Shown: in pieces, positions 1-11,644 of the stretch
Numbering within the stretch: position 1 is the first letter of the stretch
Layout of the letters: every line of letters begins with the position of its first letter
DNA from: Apiotrichum sp. Y4204
Lineage: Eukaryota > Basidiomycota > Tremellomycetes > Trichosporonales > Trichosporonaceae
Assembly: GCA_025531455.1 (NCBI GenBank)
Contig: JAMYHL010000032.1
Location: forward strand, 124,001-188,000
Length of the DNA stretch: 64,000 nt
Direction of reading: 5' to 3'
Notes under the pieces: generated by a model
Databases searched by the model: none
What the model saw: the letters and a program-made list of their open reading frames with translations, nothing else
What the model was told of the DNA's origin: nothing
Translations under genes and position numbers: made by a program

Positions 1-1
1 C

Positions 2-925
2 GCGACGCGCTCGGTTCTGCACGAAGTGATGGAACAGCAGACGGTATCCATCGCCAAGGCGGGCATCATTACGACGCTCAACGCCCGTACATCCATCCTC
101 GCGGCCGCCAACCCCGTCGGGTCAAAGTACAACCCTAAGCTGCCGATCCCGGCCAACATTGATCTCCCGCCAACACTCATCTCGCGTTTCGACCTTCTTT
201 ACCTCGTGCTCGACAAGGTTGACGAGATGAACGACCGCCGCCTCGCGGCACACCTCGTCGGGCTCTACCTCGAGGATCGCCCGGATACCGGCGGCAACGA
301 CATTCTCGTGAGTTGCACAGTTTGGTTACCAACTCTGACAATACAGCCACTCGAGACACTCACAGCGTATATTACCTACGCCCGCGCCAAGATCAACCCG
401 GTTCTGACCGAGGACGCGTCCAATGCCCTCGTGGCCGCCTACGTCGAGATGCGCAAGGTCGGCGAGGACTCACGCTCGTCCGAACGCAGAATCACCGCTA
501 CGACGCGTCAGCTCGAGGCGATGATTCGTCTCTCAGAGGCACACGCGCGCATGCGCCTCTCGGAGACTGTCGACCTGTGCGACGTCCAGGAGGCGAACCG
601 CCTCATCCGCGCCGCGCTCCGCGAGAGCGCTACCGACCCGCTCACGGGCCAGATTGACCTGGACCTGATTACGACTGGTGCGTCGACGACTGCGCGCCGC
701 GTGCGTGCCGACCTCAAGCGCGAGATCCTTGCGCTTGTCGACAAGGCCGGGCGCCAGGGCCTCCGGTGGAGCGCGGCGATCAAGGCAATCGAAACGCAGA
801 GCTCGGTGCCTGTCGACCATTCCGAGTTTGCAGAGGTCATCAAGACGCTCGGCGAGGAGGGCGTGCTCAAGGTCGTGGGCGAGCGCGAGCGGAGGACCAT
901 CAGGCGTATCGGGACCGACCAGTGA
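2..925 (+). CDS. MCM4: DNA replication licensing factor MCM4, C-terminal part (5' partial)
   Basis: This is the C-terminal part of MCM4, a subunit of the MCM2-7 hexameric helicase that unwinds DNA at nuclear replication origins and forks. The frame is open from base 2, so the start and the Walker A and B motifs lie upstream of the window. Visible are the VLHEVMEQQTVSIAKAG stretch just after Walker B, the sensor-1 segment around SILAAANP, the arginine finger in SRFDLLYLVLD, the RITATTRQLE block of the AAA+ lid, and a C-terminal winged-helix-like tail. A 39-nt phase-0 intron is placed at 308-346 (GTGAGT to CAG). Removing it joins NDIL to PLETLTAYI, which matches the family, whereas the 13 extra residues do not. 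The intron is divisible by three and has no stop, so a retained copy stays in frame. MCM4 rather than another MCM is chosen from overall similarity to yeast Cdc54. Confidence 0.93.
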   Translation, partial: ATRSVLHEVMEQQTVSIAKAGIITTLNARTSILAAANPVGSKYNPKLPIPANIDLPPTLISRFDLLYLVLDKVDEMNDRRLAAHLVGLYLEDRPDTGGNDILVSCTVWLPTLTIQPLETLTAYITYARAKINPVLTEDASNALVAAYVEMRKVGEDSRSSERRITATTRQLEAMIRLSEAHARMRLSETVDLCDVQEANRLIRAALRESATDPLTGQIDLDLITTGASTTARRVRADLKREILALVDKAGRQGLRWSAAIKAIETQSSVPVDHSEFAEVIKTLGEEGVLKVVGERERRTIRRIGTDQ

Positions 926-1050
926 CCAGGATCAGTAGGACTTTGCTTGTAATGTGCTGTGCTGTATGATTCTTGTTTCGCAGAGTGGGAGCGGCAACTG
1001 AATCACTTCTGACCCTGGGCAATAATATACATCCATCTCGAATCTATCCT

Positions 1051-4000
1051 CTATCCACGTCCGGTATACCTCTTCCTAGCCCACGTCTTCCAGAGCTCGG
1101 CCCAAGCCTCGCGCTCCGCGTCGCCGGCAGAACTGAGGCCAAACGCCGCGCCCGCACCCTCGCCTTCGCGCCCGCGCCCGTCGCCGCGCCCACCAGCAGT
1201 GATTGCGTCGCAGAGCGCAAACAGCCCCGCCTCAAGCTCGGCGCGCACAGGTGGCGCGAGGCCTGCCCACGGGTCCGCCGCGGCACGCGCATATGCCACG
1301 AGGATGGCCGGCGCGTGCTTGCCGAGCGGAGCGGCGAGCGCGCGACTCACGCCCCGCTCGGTCGGCAGGCGGGCCGTACACAGTGCAACGAGGGTGCGGG
1401 AGAGCAGCGACGCGTGCGGCGCTGGGTCGTCGTCGCCCAGCCAGGCGGGACGCTTTGCCGCGAGGTGTTTGCGCGCCGCGCGGCCACGGCCCCGCTGGAG
1501 CAGAGGAAGGGCAGAGGAGAGCGCAAAGACGACGCTTGGGAGGTGTGCAGCTGCCAGGTCGGGACGGTGCCGCGCGAGTGTGAGCAGCGGCGAGATGGCC
1601 AGCGTGAACATGTGTGGTGCCGGGCTGGGAGGCCTCGAGTTCGGGAGAAGGGCGGCGGTGATGGTCGCGATGATCTGAGCGGCGTCGTGCGTGCGCAACA
1701 GCCCGGTCTGGTGTCAGTTATGACAGCGGGATTGTTCTAACTCACCCTGTCATCCAGGAGTGCGCCGAGGAGTCGGAGCCCCGCCTCGAGGCGGATATCT
1801 CCCGCGTGGACGGCCGCGTGAGCGGCAGCGAGGAGCGGGCCAAGGACGGCCGCAAGCGCGCGCCCGCTCCCCTCGACGGGGGCGGAGACGAGAATCGTGG
1901 CTGCGCGGAGCGCAGTGGCCGCTACGCTGGGGTTTGCGTCCGCAGCGCGGGAAACGAGGGCCTGCAGGGCGGCGGCGTACTCTTCCGCGGTGAGTGTGCG
2001 TGCGTACGCGCGGAACGCGTCGTCGAGCTCGGAAGAGGGACTCCGAGCCGAAAGAAGGAGGAAGGCCGCTAGCGCTGCATCGCGCGGCACGAGGTCCAGC
2101 GCGGTTACTGCCAGTCCTGTCGGGTTCTTGAGCTCGAGCGCGAGGAGGCGGGCACCAAGGTCGGACGTGTCCGCGTGGCCGAGGTAGCGCGAGAACGTCG
2201 TGAGTGCGCGGAATGCCTCGAGGGCGGCGTGCGATTCCGGCGCTGTGAGGTCCTCCAGGGCGGCATCCGCGCGGGGAGTCAGGATCTTGCGTGCTGCGGC
2301 CTCGAGAGCCTGGAGCTTGGGCTTATCCAACACCTTGTCAATCGGGAGGGCGGTGATGGCGGCGAGGAGGAGCGGGACGGCACGGAGGCGGACGTCGCCT
2401 GGCGTCTCCTTGCGAGCGAGGGCGGCGGTGGCCCCATCGAGGAGAGACGCGAGGTGCGTGCGCACGAGATGCGGGAACGCTGCGCGAGCAAGGGCGAGCG
2501 TCTCGTCCTCGGCGCCAGTGGCCGAGGCCAACACAGAGTCCAGACGGTCAGCTAGTGGGCCGAGAATCCCCGAGGCCGCCAGTCGGGCGAGCCACGCGCG
2601 AACCTCGGCGCGCTCGCTGTCTGAAGCGTAGGCCGCCTCGAGAAGGGCGGTGCGCGTGCCCTTGCTGAGCCATGGGATGGGGGCGGCGGAGAGAACCGAG
2701 AACGCGCCGCTCGACTTGCCAAGGGCACGGAGGAGGGCGGCGCGGAAGGACGGCAACTCCCACGTCTCTGCGTCTCCCAGGAGGCGGGTGATGGCTGAAT
2801 GGAGGGTGAGGCCTGGGGCTGCGGTCCTAGAAGCGAGCGACACGACGAGCTGGGCAAGACGGTCAAGCTGCGCCGTGTCGGCCGTGGCATCGAGCACCGC
2901 GAGCCCAGCCTGTGCGAGCACCGTCCAGCACGCGGCGGCGAGGCTTGCAGCGCTCACCGTTGCGTCCCGGCCGGTCCATGCCACGTCGTCTGGGGCGGAG
3001 AGGAGAGTGAGCACCGCGTCGACGGCCGGCGCACGGTCTTCATCCGTGTGAGCGGTGAGTGCCAGGTGAGTCACCATGTACCGGAATGCCATGAGAGCGA
3101 GCTCTGGAATGCCCGAAGCTGCCTCCACGGCGGAGTCGATACTGGTTCCCGTCTGGGCGTCCCGGGCAGCGAGTGCGGCAGAGCGGGCAACCCGCAGGCG
3201 AGCCGCCTCGACGAGATCGGCCGCGGTGTCGCGCTTGCTCCGCTTCTTACTCCCGCCTTCCTCGTCCGTGTCAGGGACAAACGCCCTCGCCACGGCGCCA
3301 ATCGCACCTTCAACCTCCTCATCTGCGCTCTTCGCCTGTGCGCCGGCCGAGAGTATGGCGGCGACCAGGCGGGAGAGCACGGCGACAAGACGCGCCGGTG
3401 CGTCGCTCACGCTCGAACGCTTCCGCTTCTCGCCCACGGCGTCATCGGCCGAGAGGGCTGCACGTACCCTCCGACCCAGGTCGTCAAGAAGGGAGGCCCA
3501 CTGTGCGCTCCGCCGGTTCGCGAGGTTGATACTCCGTACAGCGGCCGAAAAGTCGTCTGTAAACCTCTTATCTGAGAGGGGTCCACCCGCGACGAGGGTG
3601 TAGACTGCCGCCAGGGCGGGCTGCGGAAGGGCAGTGTCAAACAGTCCCGTGGCGGCGTCGGCGAGCAGGTCGACAAAGGCAGGGAGGGAGTGGGTGAGCT
3701 GGTGGAAGCGCAGGGTCGAGGTGAGGAGCGCGCGCGCTGCGACGTGCGTTCTCGCCGGGGACGCGAGGCACCATCCGACAACGATGGTATCGATCGCTGC
3801 GCGTCCGTGGTCAAGACGCTCAAGTGCGTCGAGTGTGCGAAGGATCTTTCCCGCAAGACCCTCATCCGTCGCTGTCGCCTCACTGGCGCCGTATTTTGCC
3901 AGAGCGGCAGCAGCGCGCCGCGCCTCGTTGCCGACAAGCGTACCTGCCCGTTCCTCTGTCTCGAGATATCCTCCCCAGGAGAGAAGACGCTCCCACATTG

Positions 4001-5145
4001 CCAGCTTTGCCGCCCACACACTGTCCGCGACAGACACTTCCGCCTCCTCTGCGCCGTTCGCAAAGTCTAGACATGCGCCAAGAGCGGGGATCACCGCTCC
4101 ACGCACGCGGTCCGCAACCACGACATCGACCGGACGATCGCTGCTTGACCGACCGTACAATGCGTAGCGATTGCGGAGAGTGGCCGTGACAAACGCGTCG
4201 AAAAGATGCGGAACCAATGCCAGGGCGGGTCGGAGATCGTCCACTTTCCTGCTGGCAAGCGGGGCGAGCAACGGCTTGATAGGGTCGACGGTCTGCAGCG
4301 TGCTGACGGGGAAGAAGAGCGTGCTTGTCAGCCCCTCGAATGTCGGGAGGCCGTGGGGTAGTGCCTTCGCGTAGGATAGAAGAGAGGGGTGAAGGCTTGC
4401 CGCAATCTTCTTCGCATTCGGGGAAGACGGGAGAGCGAGCGATAGTGCGCCGCACACGAGCTCGGCAGCGGGAATGAGGGCCGCTGCTGCTGGTCCGGGG
4501 GAAAGGGCAGCAAACGCAGAAGCAAGCGCAGCCCACATCTCCGCCCATGCCTCCGCCTTTGTCTCGGTGAAGAGCAGCGCAAACGAGGCCTCCACTGCAG
4601 CCGGAAGGGAGGCCAGATCGAATGCTGTCCCTTCGCTGGATTTGCAGCTCGCGATATATGTCGACAGGAGGGAAAGCGGGGCCGCCGCGGGTGCCGAACA
4701 TGACGGTGAGACAGCTACCAGGAGTCCGTGGTATTCCGGGGAAAGGATTGGATTTTTCGGTCTGTGGGAGTGAGCGACATTAGGCCGTGTGCGAGATGGA
4801 TCAGAGCAATCATCTCATCAATTTCACCTACCCAGGCTTGGCGCGCGTCCACGCCTCGAGGACAAAATCGCGCAAGACATCCGCTTTCCGCGGCACAACC
4901 AGCGCGGCATCATCCCACGCCGCCTTCGCGATCGCAATCTTGCTCGGTCCGCCCGATACCGGCGGGTCAGACGGCGACTTGAGGAGCTTGATGAGCGAGG
5001 AGCCCGTCAGGCCCTCAAGAGCGGGTGCCGGTTCGGGCTCCGGAGTAGGCACCTTGGCCTGCACCTTTTCCTTCTTCTCCGACTTCACCGCTTTCTCCGC
5101 CTTCTTGTCTTTCCGTTTCCCGTCTCGTGCCTTGTCGCGCGACAT
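1051..5145 (-). CDS. URB2: Urb2/Npa2-like nucleolar ribosome biogenesis protein
   Basis: Exons are 4832-5145, 1746-4761 and 1051-1707, giving about 1328 residues. The introns are 70 and 38 nt, with CTGAC-type branch sites next to CAG. Urb2/Npa2 is known as a large nucleolar helical-repeat protein needed for 27S pre-rRNA processing and early 60S assembly. The last exon carries the best evidence: a KHAPAILVAYARA stretch followed by RAELEAGLFALCDAI near the end, which resembles the Urb2 C-terminal domain. The N-terminus (SSLIKLLKSP, then a tryptophan-containing helix and RKADVLRDFVLEAW) also fits. The rest is Ala/Leu-rich helical repeat with basic patches such as KRKRSS and KKRSKRD that could be nuclear signals. 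The length is slightly above yeast Urb2 (about 1170). It is divergent from YME2. Another nucleolar HEAT-repeat protein (Utp10-like) is the main alternative. Confidence 0.72.
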
Positions 5146-5456
5146 TGTGGTGGATGGTGTGGAATGGTGGTGTCGAGGAGACTTCGAGCTTCGAGGTCAT
5201 GAAATTTCAAGAAGGGTGTTGAAAGAGTGGAGGTTCGGTGCGGAAGCATTTCAGACAGGGAGCCTTTGGGGCTCCACACTTTTATGTCATCCTCCCGACC
5301 GGCTGCGCGGGTGACAAGCGAGGAGGCGACAGAGCGCGACGAGCAAACCGATGATGATGATGATGGCGGGCTCTGTTGCGTCACACCCAACTCCACTCGT
5401 CAATTGCACTCTTCATCTCAACTCCAATCCAGCACACTACCATTCCGCTCACCACG
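5146..5456. promoter_or_regulatory. Divergent promoter region between URB2 and YME2
   Basis: This 311-bp stretch separates two divergent start codons, so it probably serves both genes. It contains a short GAT/GATG microsatellite near 5350-5365 and no recognisable TATA box. No coding signal was seen. Confidence 0.5.
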
Positions 5457-8400
5457 ATGCTGCCGCTACGGCATTTGCGTGCGGGGCTCATGCGCCCGGG
5501 TCTGCGCGGTGGACCAGCACTGGGAGCACCGCGGCGGGTGGTGCCGTACATCGCCACCCGCCCCGGCTTGTCCTTCCGCGCGCGCTGGGCGTCGACCGAC
5601 ACCGAGAAACCGCCGCCGGAGAAGGAGGATTCGGGGGATACAAAGGAGTCGGCGTCGGCAGGGTCGGACAGCACGCCGTCAGAGGACGAGCCTGTGATTC
5701 CTGACCGGCAGCACGCGTCGTTGTACATTTCCAACGTGTTCCCCATCCAGCTGGGCGCGTGGGACGTGCGGCCGATCCTCGCGCGCCTCCGCGAAGAGAC
5801 TCTCATGGAGCAGCTGGCGGAAATTCTCGCCGAGCTCAAGGGCCGGCACGCGTTCAAGGTCGAGAGCTGGGAGGTGAACCGCAAAGACGGCGGCGTGTTC
5901 TGCCACTTTTCGTTCCTCCCCCCGAACCCGGCCGAGCTCGCCAAGGTCGCGGACAATACGATCCATACGCCCGAGGACGATATTCCCGAGGTGACGAGTC
6001 CGTCTAGTCTCTTCCTCCCGAGCCTTCTGGAGGCCGCCAAGAAGAAGGGCGGTTGGCCGAGCTGGGCAGGGCCGTGGTGGGCCGCGTGTATCGACCGGAC
6101 GGTGCAGAGCGGCCGCGTAACGGATGAAGCGGGACATCACCTTTACCAGGGAAATCTCGCGCCGCTGCCAAAATCGGCCGAGCCGCAGCTTCAAGGGTGG
6201 CAGCGCGTCGCGGGCGCTGGGCGCGTATGGATTGTCCGTGGTCGCCAGTGGACCGAAGACCTAAATCGCTTCCCCTCGTCGCGGCTGCGCGTCGAGTTTG
6301 ACGGACCGGATGTGTCCCAGGAGATGCTCTATCGCCTATTTAGGCCGTACGGCCGCCTGCGCGAGATCAACCCTCCGACGCCGGTGCCTGCTGGCGCACT
6401 GCGGTTTGCAACCCTCAGCTTTTCGCGGATATCCACCACAGTGGTCGCTAACAACTGTCTTCACGGGTATCTCTCACCAGTGAAGACGGCGGACTACGAC
6501 GCGCGCCTTGCAGATGATGGAACGTCCATCCCCACCTCGCGCCTGCGGCTCTACTACGAGCGACCGCTCAAGGCCCATTATGTTCGTCAGTGGATGAGCG
6601 ACCACCCGCGTATTGTCCTCCCAGTCGTTGCTTTTCTCATCGCGACGCTCAGCTACACCTTCTTCGACCCCATCCGCGCCTTCTTTGTCCGCAGCCAGGT
6701 CGAGGGCGTGTGGAACCTCGAGCAGTACTCTGTTGTGAAATACGTCAAGGAGCAGTTTTTGGCTCCCCTTCAGGGCATGTTCGGGCGGAGACTCAACAGG
6801 CGCAAGCGTAACGTCGACGATCTTGGCCGCGCGTCCTGGCGCGATCGTGTCGAGGCCGAGCGCAACATTGAGCGCTGGCTGTCAGAGTACCCATCGACCT
6901 TTATCGTCGTCACTGGACCACCCGGCAGTGGTAAACAGGATCTCATCCAGCGCGTCATCCGGCAGGAGAAGAAGTGGGTACAAGAACAGCAACGATGTAC
7001 TGACCCACCAGGCCGGCCTTGCTTATCGACTGCGCCGAGCTGCAGCGCGCCAAGACGGATGCTGCTCTGGTTGGCGCCGTTGCCGACCAGACGGGCTACT
7101 GGCCGACATTCTCATTTATGCAGAGCATGAACGGCCTGATCGACCTGGCCGCTACAGGTCTCATCGGCCAAAAGGCGGGCTTCTCCACACCCATCGAGCA
7201 GCAGCTGCGCAACATGTTCGACATTGTGTCCACGGCACTCAAGGACGTGTCCGCACACGGCCAGGAGCTGCGGAAGAAGGCCCACGAGCACGCACGCGAC
7301 GAGGTGCTCATTGCTGCCGCTGAGGCCAAGGAAATGGAGCAGATCAAGCTCGGCATCTGGCACGATGGCCGCATGGACTGTGTCGCTGGCAACGGGATCA
7401 TGTCGGAACTCGGCCTTGGTATCGAGGAGCCGACAGAGTTTGATATTGCCGCCCCGCCGGCGCCCGTCATGGGCAGCAACGCGCCGATCGACGGCGAGGG
7501 CGTGCCGCCTACCACTAGTGTTGATGCGTTTGACTCTGTTGCTCGGGCGGTAAGTAGGACAAGCTGACGACTGCCGTGCTCAAGCTGCTTTTCTAACACG
7601 CAGGCACTTAGCACCGGGGACGACAACCCCGAGGACGACGTCGAGGCGAGCGTCATCCAGACGCTCCCGATTGTCGTGCTGCGCAACTTTGCGGTCAAGC
7701 CGGCACGGGGCGATCTGTGGTCGGTGCTCTCCGAGTGGGGCGCGAGCCTCGTCGAGAACAAGATTGCGCACGTCATTGTCATTGGCGAGGGCAGCGCAAC
7801 CACAAAGGCTCTCACACATGCGCTCTCCTCCAAGCCGCTGAACGTTGTGTCTCTCGCAGACGCGGACGACTACAACTCGCTCGAGTTTGTGCGCGAAAAG
7901 CTCTCGACGACAGACGCGCCTATGGAGCTTTCGGAGAAGGACAAGGAGAACATTGCCAAGCTGGGCGGGCGCATGGTCGACCTCGAGCTCCTGGTGTACA
8001 AGGTGCGCGGCGGGCAGACGATCACACACGCTGTGGACGACATTGTGCGCCGGAACGTGGTCGAGCTGCGTAAGGCGGCATTCGGCGACGACAGCGAGGA
8101 CGCAAAGCATCTCCCCTGGACGCGGCCGCAGGCGTGGAAGGTTGTTACCGAGCTCGCCAAGAAGCCCGAGGCGTCGTATGCCAAGCTCCTCCTCGACTTC
8201 CCTTTCAAGGGCGCCGAGGGTGCGCTCAAGGCCCTCGAGGAGCACGACCTCATCCGCGTAGAGTACGTCGACGGGCGCGCGAGCCGCGTCCGTCCAGGCA
8301 AGCCCGTGTTCCGGCAGGCGTTTGCCTCCCTTGTCAATGGTGAGTGCGAGGCAGCTGGTGCCAAGTGTGGACGAATGGCTCAACTAACCCCAGACCCGGT

Positions 8401-8686
8401 CTTCCACGCCGTTTCGCAGATCGAGTACAGCACAGCCGTCAAGGCCAAGGCGGAGAGCTCGATCGCGACCCTCGAGGACGAGCTCACCAAGCTGCGCCAG
8501 ATCACGGGCGACGAGGACAAGCTCGGCGTCGGTGACAAGGGCTGGTGGGGCCTGTCCCGCGGCAGTGCCGTTCACCAGCGGGCGCAGTACCTCGTCGCGC
8601 AGATCGCCGACGCCATGGAGAAACTGTACAAGGCCGACGCGGAGATTGCCGCCCAGAAGAAGGTGTTTGCGGACAAGCCCAAGTAG
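5457..8686 (+). CDS. YME2: Mitochondrial escape protein 2 (Yme2/RNA12 family)
   Basis: Exons are 5457-6973, 7012-7549, 7604-8339 and 8394-8686, giving 1027 residues. Yme2 is an integral mitochondrial inner-membrane protein that affects nucleoid structure and mtDNA escape. The start was set at the first ATG of the frame. The first 45 or so residues (LRHLRAGLMRPGLRGG, then RWAST) are Arg-rich and lack acid, as in a presequence. Next comes the family-typical HASLYISNVFPI segment, an RRM-like region (RLRVEFDGPDVSQEMLYRLF), one membrane segment (IVLPVVAFLIATLSYTFF), and a P-loop (GPPGSGK) split from the rest of the NTPase domain by the first intron. The C-terminus is a coiled-coil-like helix. The third intron (8340-8393, 54 nt) is divisible by three and stop-free. 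Yeast Yme2 is shorter, about 850 residues. Confidence 0.93.
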
Positions 8687-8720
8687 CGGACATGGTCATG
8701 TATTGCAAGTATCCAGTGTC

Positions 8721-8781
8721 CAGTATCTCAGTATCAGTATCTCAGTATCTCAGTATCTCAGTATCCCAGTCCCAGTCTCAG
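8721..8781. repeat. CAGTATCT short tandem repeat between convergent genes
   Basis: Imperfect 6-8 bp repeats based on CAGTATCT or CAGTAT lie in the 136-bp gap between the convergent 3' ends of YME2 and MPP10. The repeat probably falls in the 3' UTR or terminator region of one or both genes. Confidence 0.85.
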
Positions 8782-8822
8782 TGCAAGCATGCATAATGTA
8801 GTGACAGCAACCGAATCTAGAC

Positions 8823-11040
8823 CTAGAGCTTGAGCCGCTTGGCATCCTGCCCGCTGGCGGCGGCGACCGCGTCGCGCTTTTTCCGCTTGGCGTCCTCCTT
8901 GGCGCCCTTGCCGAGGACAGTGACGCCCTTGCCCGACTTGACGAGACCCGCGAGTGCCTCCTCCTTCTCCTCGCGGACCGACTTGCGCTTCTTGCCATAC
9001 ATCTTCTCGGCGGCGGCGATCTGGGTGCGCTGGCTCTTCTTCGCCCGGCGGGCGGACGCGCGCGCACGCTTGGCCTCCTCGGGTGTCTGCTCTGAGCGCG
9101 CGACGAGCTCGCCCTTGCTCGGCCCAGCAAACACCTCGTGCGGCGCAAGCATCGAGGTCGCGCTCTGCGTGGCCGGCAGCGCGGTCTCCATGCTCGTAGT
9201 TGCGATATTGTCGATGGTCGTAATCGCCGCTTTTGGCGCCTTGGGGACAAAGTGCAGCGAACTGAGCGCGTCGAGCTTGTAGCATATCTCGCCCCAGAGG
9301 CGCTCAATCTCGTCATGTTCCTTTGCGAGCTTGGCGTCGCGCGCGTCGACGGCCTTTCCGCCAGATGCCTGGGCAGTGTACTCGTCCTCGTAGATCTGCG
9401 CGAGAGACTTTGTGCTCTGCTGGTCCTGCAGTTCAAAGAAGCGCGAGGGGAGGAACGCGGTTGGTTCGTATGCGCGCACGCGGACCGGATCGTCAAAGTG
9501 CCCGTCCAGGATCCGCCGCTTGATCAGCTCCTCGAGCGTCGCGACAGACTCCTCCGTAATCGTCGGCACGACCTTGGCCGTGTGCTCAAACTCGAGGTCC
9601 TCTTCCAGCAGCGAGTTTTGCGGGCGGGCGCGGGACGATGCCTCGCCGAGCAAAGTCCAGTCCTTTGGCCCGATCGCCTCGCTCTCCAGCTGGGCGATCT
9701 GCGCCGCGAGCTCACGCTGTCGCCGTTCGTGAGTTGACAGCGCTAAAGTCAGCAGGGAATTGACACATGCTTTACTCACCCTCCTCGCCGCCGTCCTCGT
9801 CTTCGCTGTCGTCGAAGAGATCCCCCTTCACGCGCTCCATAATGTCACGCGTCTCGTCCTCGGGCTCGGGCGCCTCCTCGTCCTCGTCCGCGAACATGAC
9901 CTTGCTCTTCTTGCTCCGCTTCTTCTTGCCCTTGGCGTCGTCTCCCTTGCTATCCGTCGCAGGGCGCGGCGGCGGCTCGAAAAAGTCAGAGTACATGATT
10001 TCTGCGGAAATCAGCACAACCCCTCCACTTGCACTCACCGGCATCGTCGTCGCCCTCCTCGAGGAACATTTGCCCAATGTCGTCCAGCTCGGCATCCTCG
10101 TCCTCGTCGCCGCCCAGTGCGCCAGACGTGACGCGCCCAGCCTCCTGCTCCTCGGTCATCCGGTTAAAGTCGTCGATCGAAAAGAACGTGTCGTCCAGCG
10201 TCGGGTGCAGCTTGCGCGGTTTCGAGGGACCAGGAGCGTAGCCGTCGTCGGAACTGGCGCTGCCGGCGTCCGAGCCCATCTCGACGTCGCCCTCGACGTC
10301 TTCTTCATCGTCCTCCTCGTCATCCTCCTCCTCGTCACCCTCCTCTTCATCATCATCCTCCTCCTCATCCTCCTCGCCCTCCTCGCCCTCGGACATCTCC
10401 TCCTCGAGATCGTTCCACACAATCCCCTCCTCGCTCCCCTCACTCTCATCATCGCTCTCACCCTCCTCATCGCTCTCGCCCTCTTCGTACCCCTCCTCCT
10501 CCATCATGCGCTCCCACTCCTCGGCCGTCATCTCCTCGTCGCTCCCCATCTCCCCCTCCTCCTCCTCCTCCTCTTCCTCCGGCTGCTCTCCCTCCCCGAC
10601 CTCGCGCACGACCGCACAGATCCCCTCAGCCCGCAGCTCAAGCTGCGCCCACACCTGCTCGGCATCCATGTCGTCCGTCGTCAGCCCCCCGAGCGGCGTG
10701 TACGGCAGCAGCTCCTCGGGCCCTGGCGCAGTCTCCTGCACCTTGCCCGCCGAGGAGCGCGTCACGATCGGCGGCGGGTTCATAATCGACGCGAGGAACG
10801 GGTGCAGGTGCGGATGTGACTGGGCTTCGAGAGATACACCTGCCAGTTAGCTTTATACGCAGCGCTGCACGTACCGAGGTCGAAGATGCTCTTCGTAGCG
10901 GCCAGAGCAGAGGCCGCAAGCTCCGCATCGCCCTTGCCCGCGAGCGCGTGTTCCCGCGCCGGGAGAAGCGAGGCAAGCCCCGCGAGCGCCGGGAAAGACG
11001 GCGGCGGACTTGATTTCGAGTCGGCGCTTGGCTGCGACAT
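8823..11040 (-). CDS. MPP10: U3 snoRNP protein Mpp10
   Basis: Exons are 10875-11040, 10039-10839, 9780-10001 and 8823-9742, giving 702 residues. The three introns are only 35-37 nt. Mpp10 belongs to the small-subunit processome, binds Imp3 and Imp4, and is needed for early 18S pre-rRNA cleavages. The N-terminus has a helical region around ATKSIFDLG and a DAEQVWAQLELR motif. A long Glu/Asp-rich tract fills much of exon 2. The MYSDFFEPP motif opens exon 3. The conserved C-terminal block reads STHERRQRELAAQI, then a PQNSLLEEDLEFE segment that is a family hallmark. A Lys-rich tail follows. On the opposite strand the acidic tract gives a misleading Leu-rich reading frame. The gene is convergent with YME2, and two processome or pre-60S factors (URB2 and MPP10) flank YME2. 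Confidence 0.95.
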
Positions 11041-11644
11041 TGCGCGAGGTTGGAGTTGGGATGTGGATGATGTAGATGTTGATTGTGGTGTGGTGCTTCG
11101 ATTTCGATTGTCGTTTTCGTCGTGGTGTTGAAGTTCTTGGAGGGCAGTATTTTGGCCGGTGGAGGTCAGAATTTTTACTTTACGTAAAAACATCACAGGA
11201 TGGCGGCAGCGTGTGGCACAGTGCGTGATCTACGAATCTGCAGAGATGTGCATCGCATGAACGGTAGATGCATAAAGAACAAAAGGGCATATGCATTACA
11301 GAGGGCGATAGGCAATGGGCCGCAGCTGGAGCGGCTGTACAATAGTGACTGAGGACTCATCTTTGGTTGGCTGCATCACTATTCGGTCTGTGGCGATTGG
11401 GGTCGGGGCCATCTTGATATCATGAAGACCCTCGGCGAGAATTCGAGAATATCTTGCGACCGGGTCGAGGGATTGTTAAACTTACCGATACGAGAAATTC
11501 AGGCTGACACTGATCAGTGCAAGATGAAAGCATCATCACTGTCATTCACCACGCCCGCCCCTGCATCTCACCTCAATGCTATCCGCGCAGAGAATACATA
11601 TGCTCACCAGGTCATCTATCGACTGGCTACTTCTTCTTGCCCTT
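11041..11644. other. Intergenic: MPP10 promoter side and SEC27 3' side
   Basis: These 604 bp lie upstream of MPP10 and downstream of SEC27. An AT-rich patch (tttacttt and tacgtaaaaa) sits at about 11170-11190. No gene, RNA or repeat could be supported. Confidence 0.6.

Noticed and set aside
5376..5456. Upstream extension of YME2 from a TTG at 5376
   Set aside because: TTG is not a usual start in fungi. The ATG at 5457 directly precedes the presequence-like residues.
9767..10819. 350-codon Leu-rich frame that resembles a membrane protein
   Set aside because: It is the complement of the Glu/Asp-rich tract of MPP10; GAG codons read as CTC on the opposite strand.
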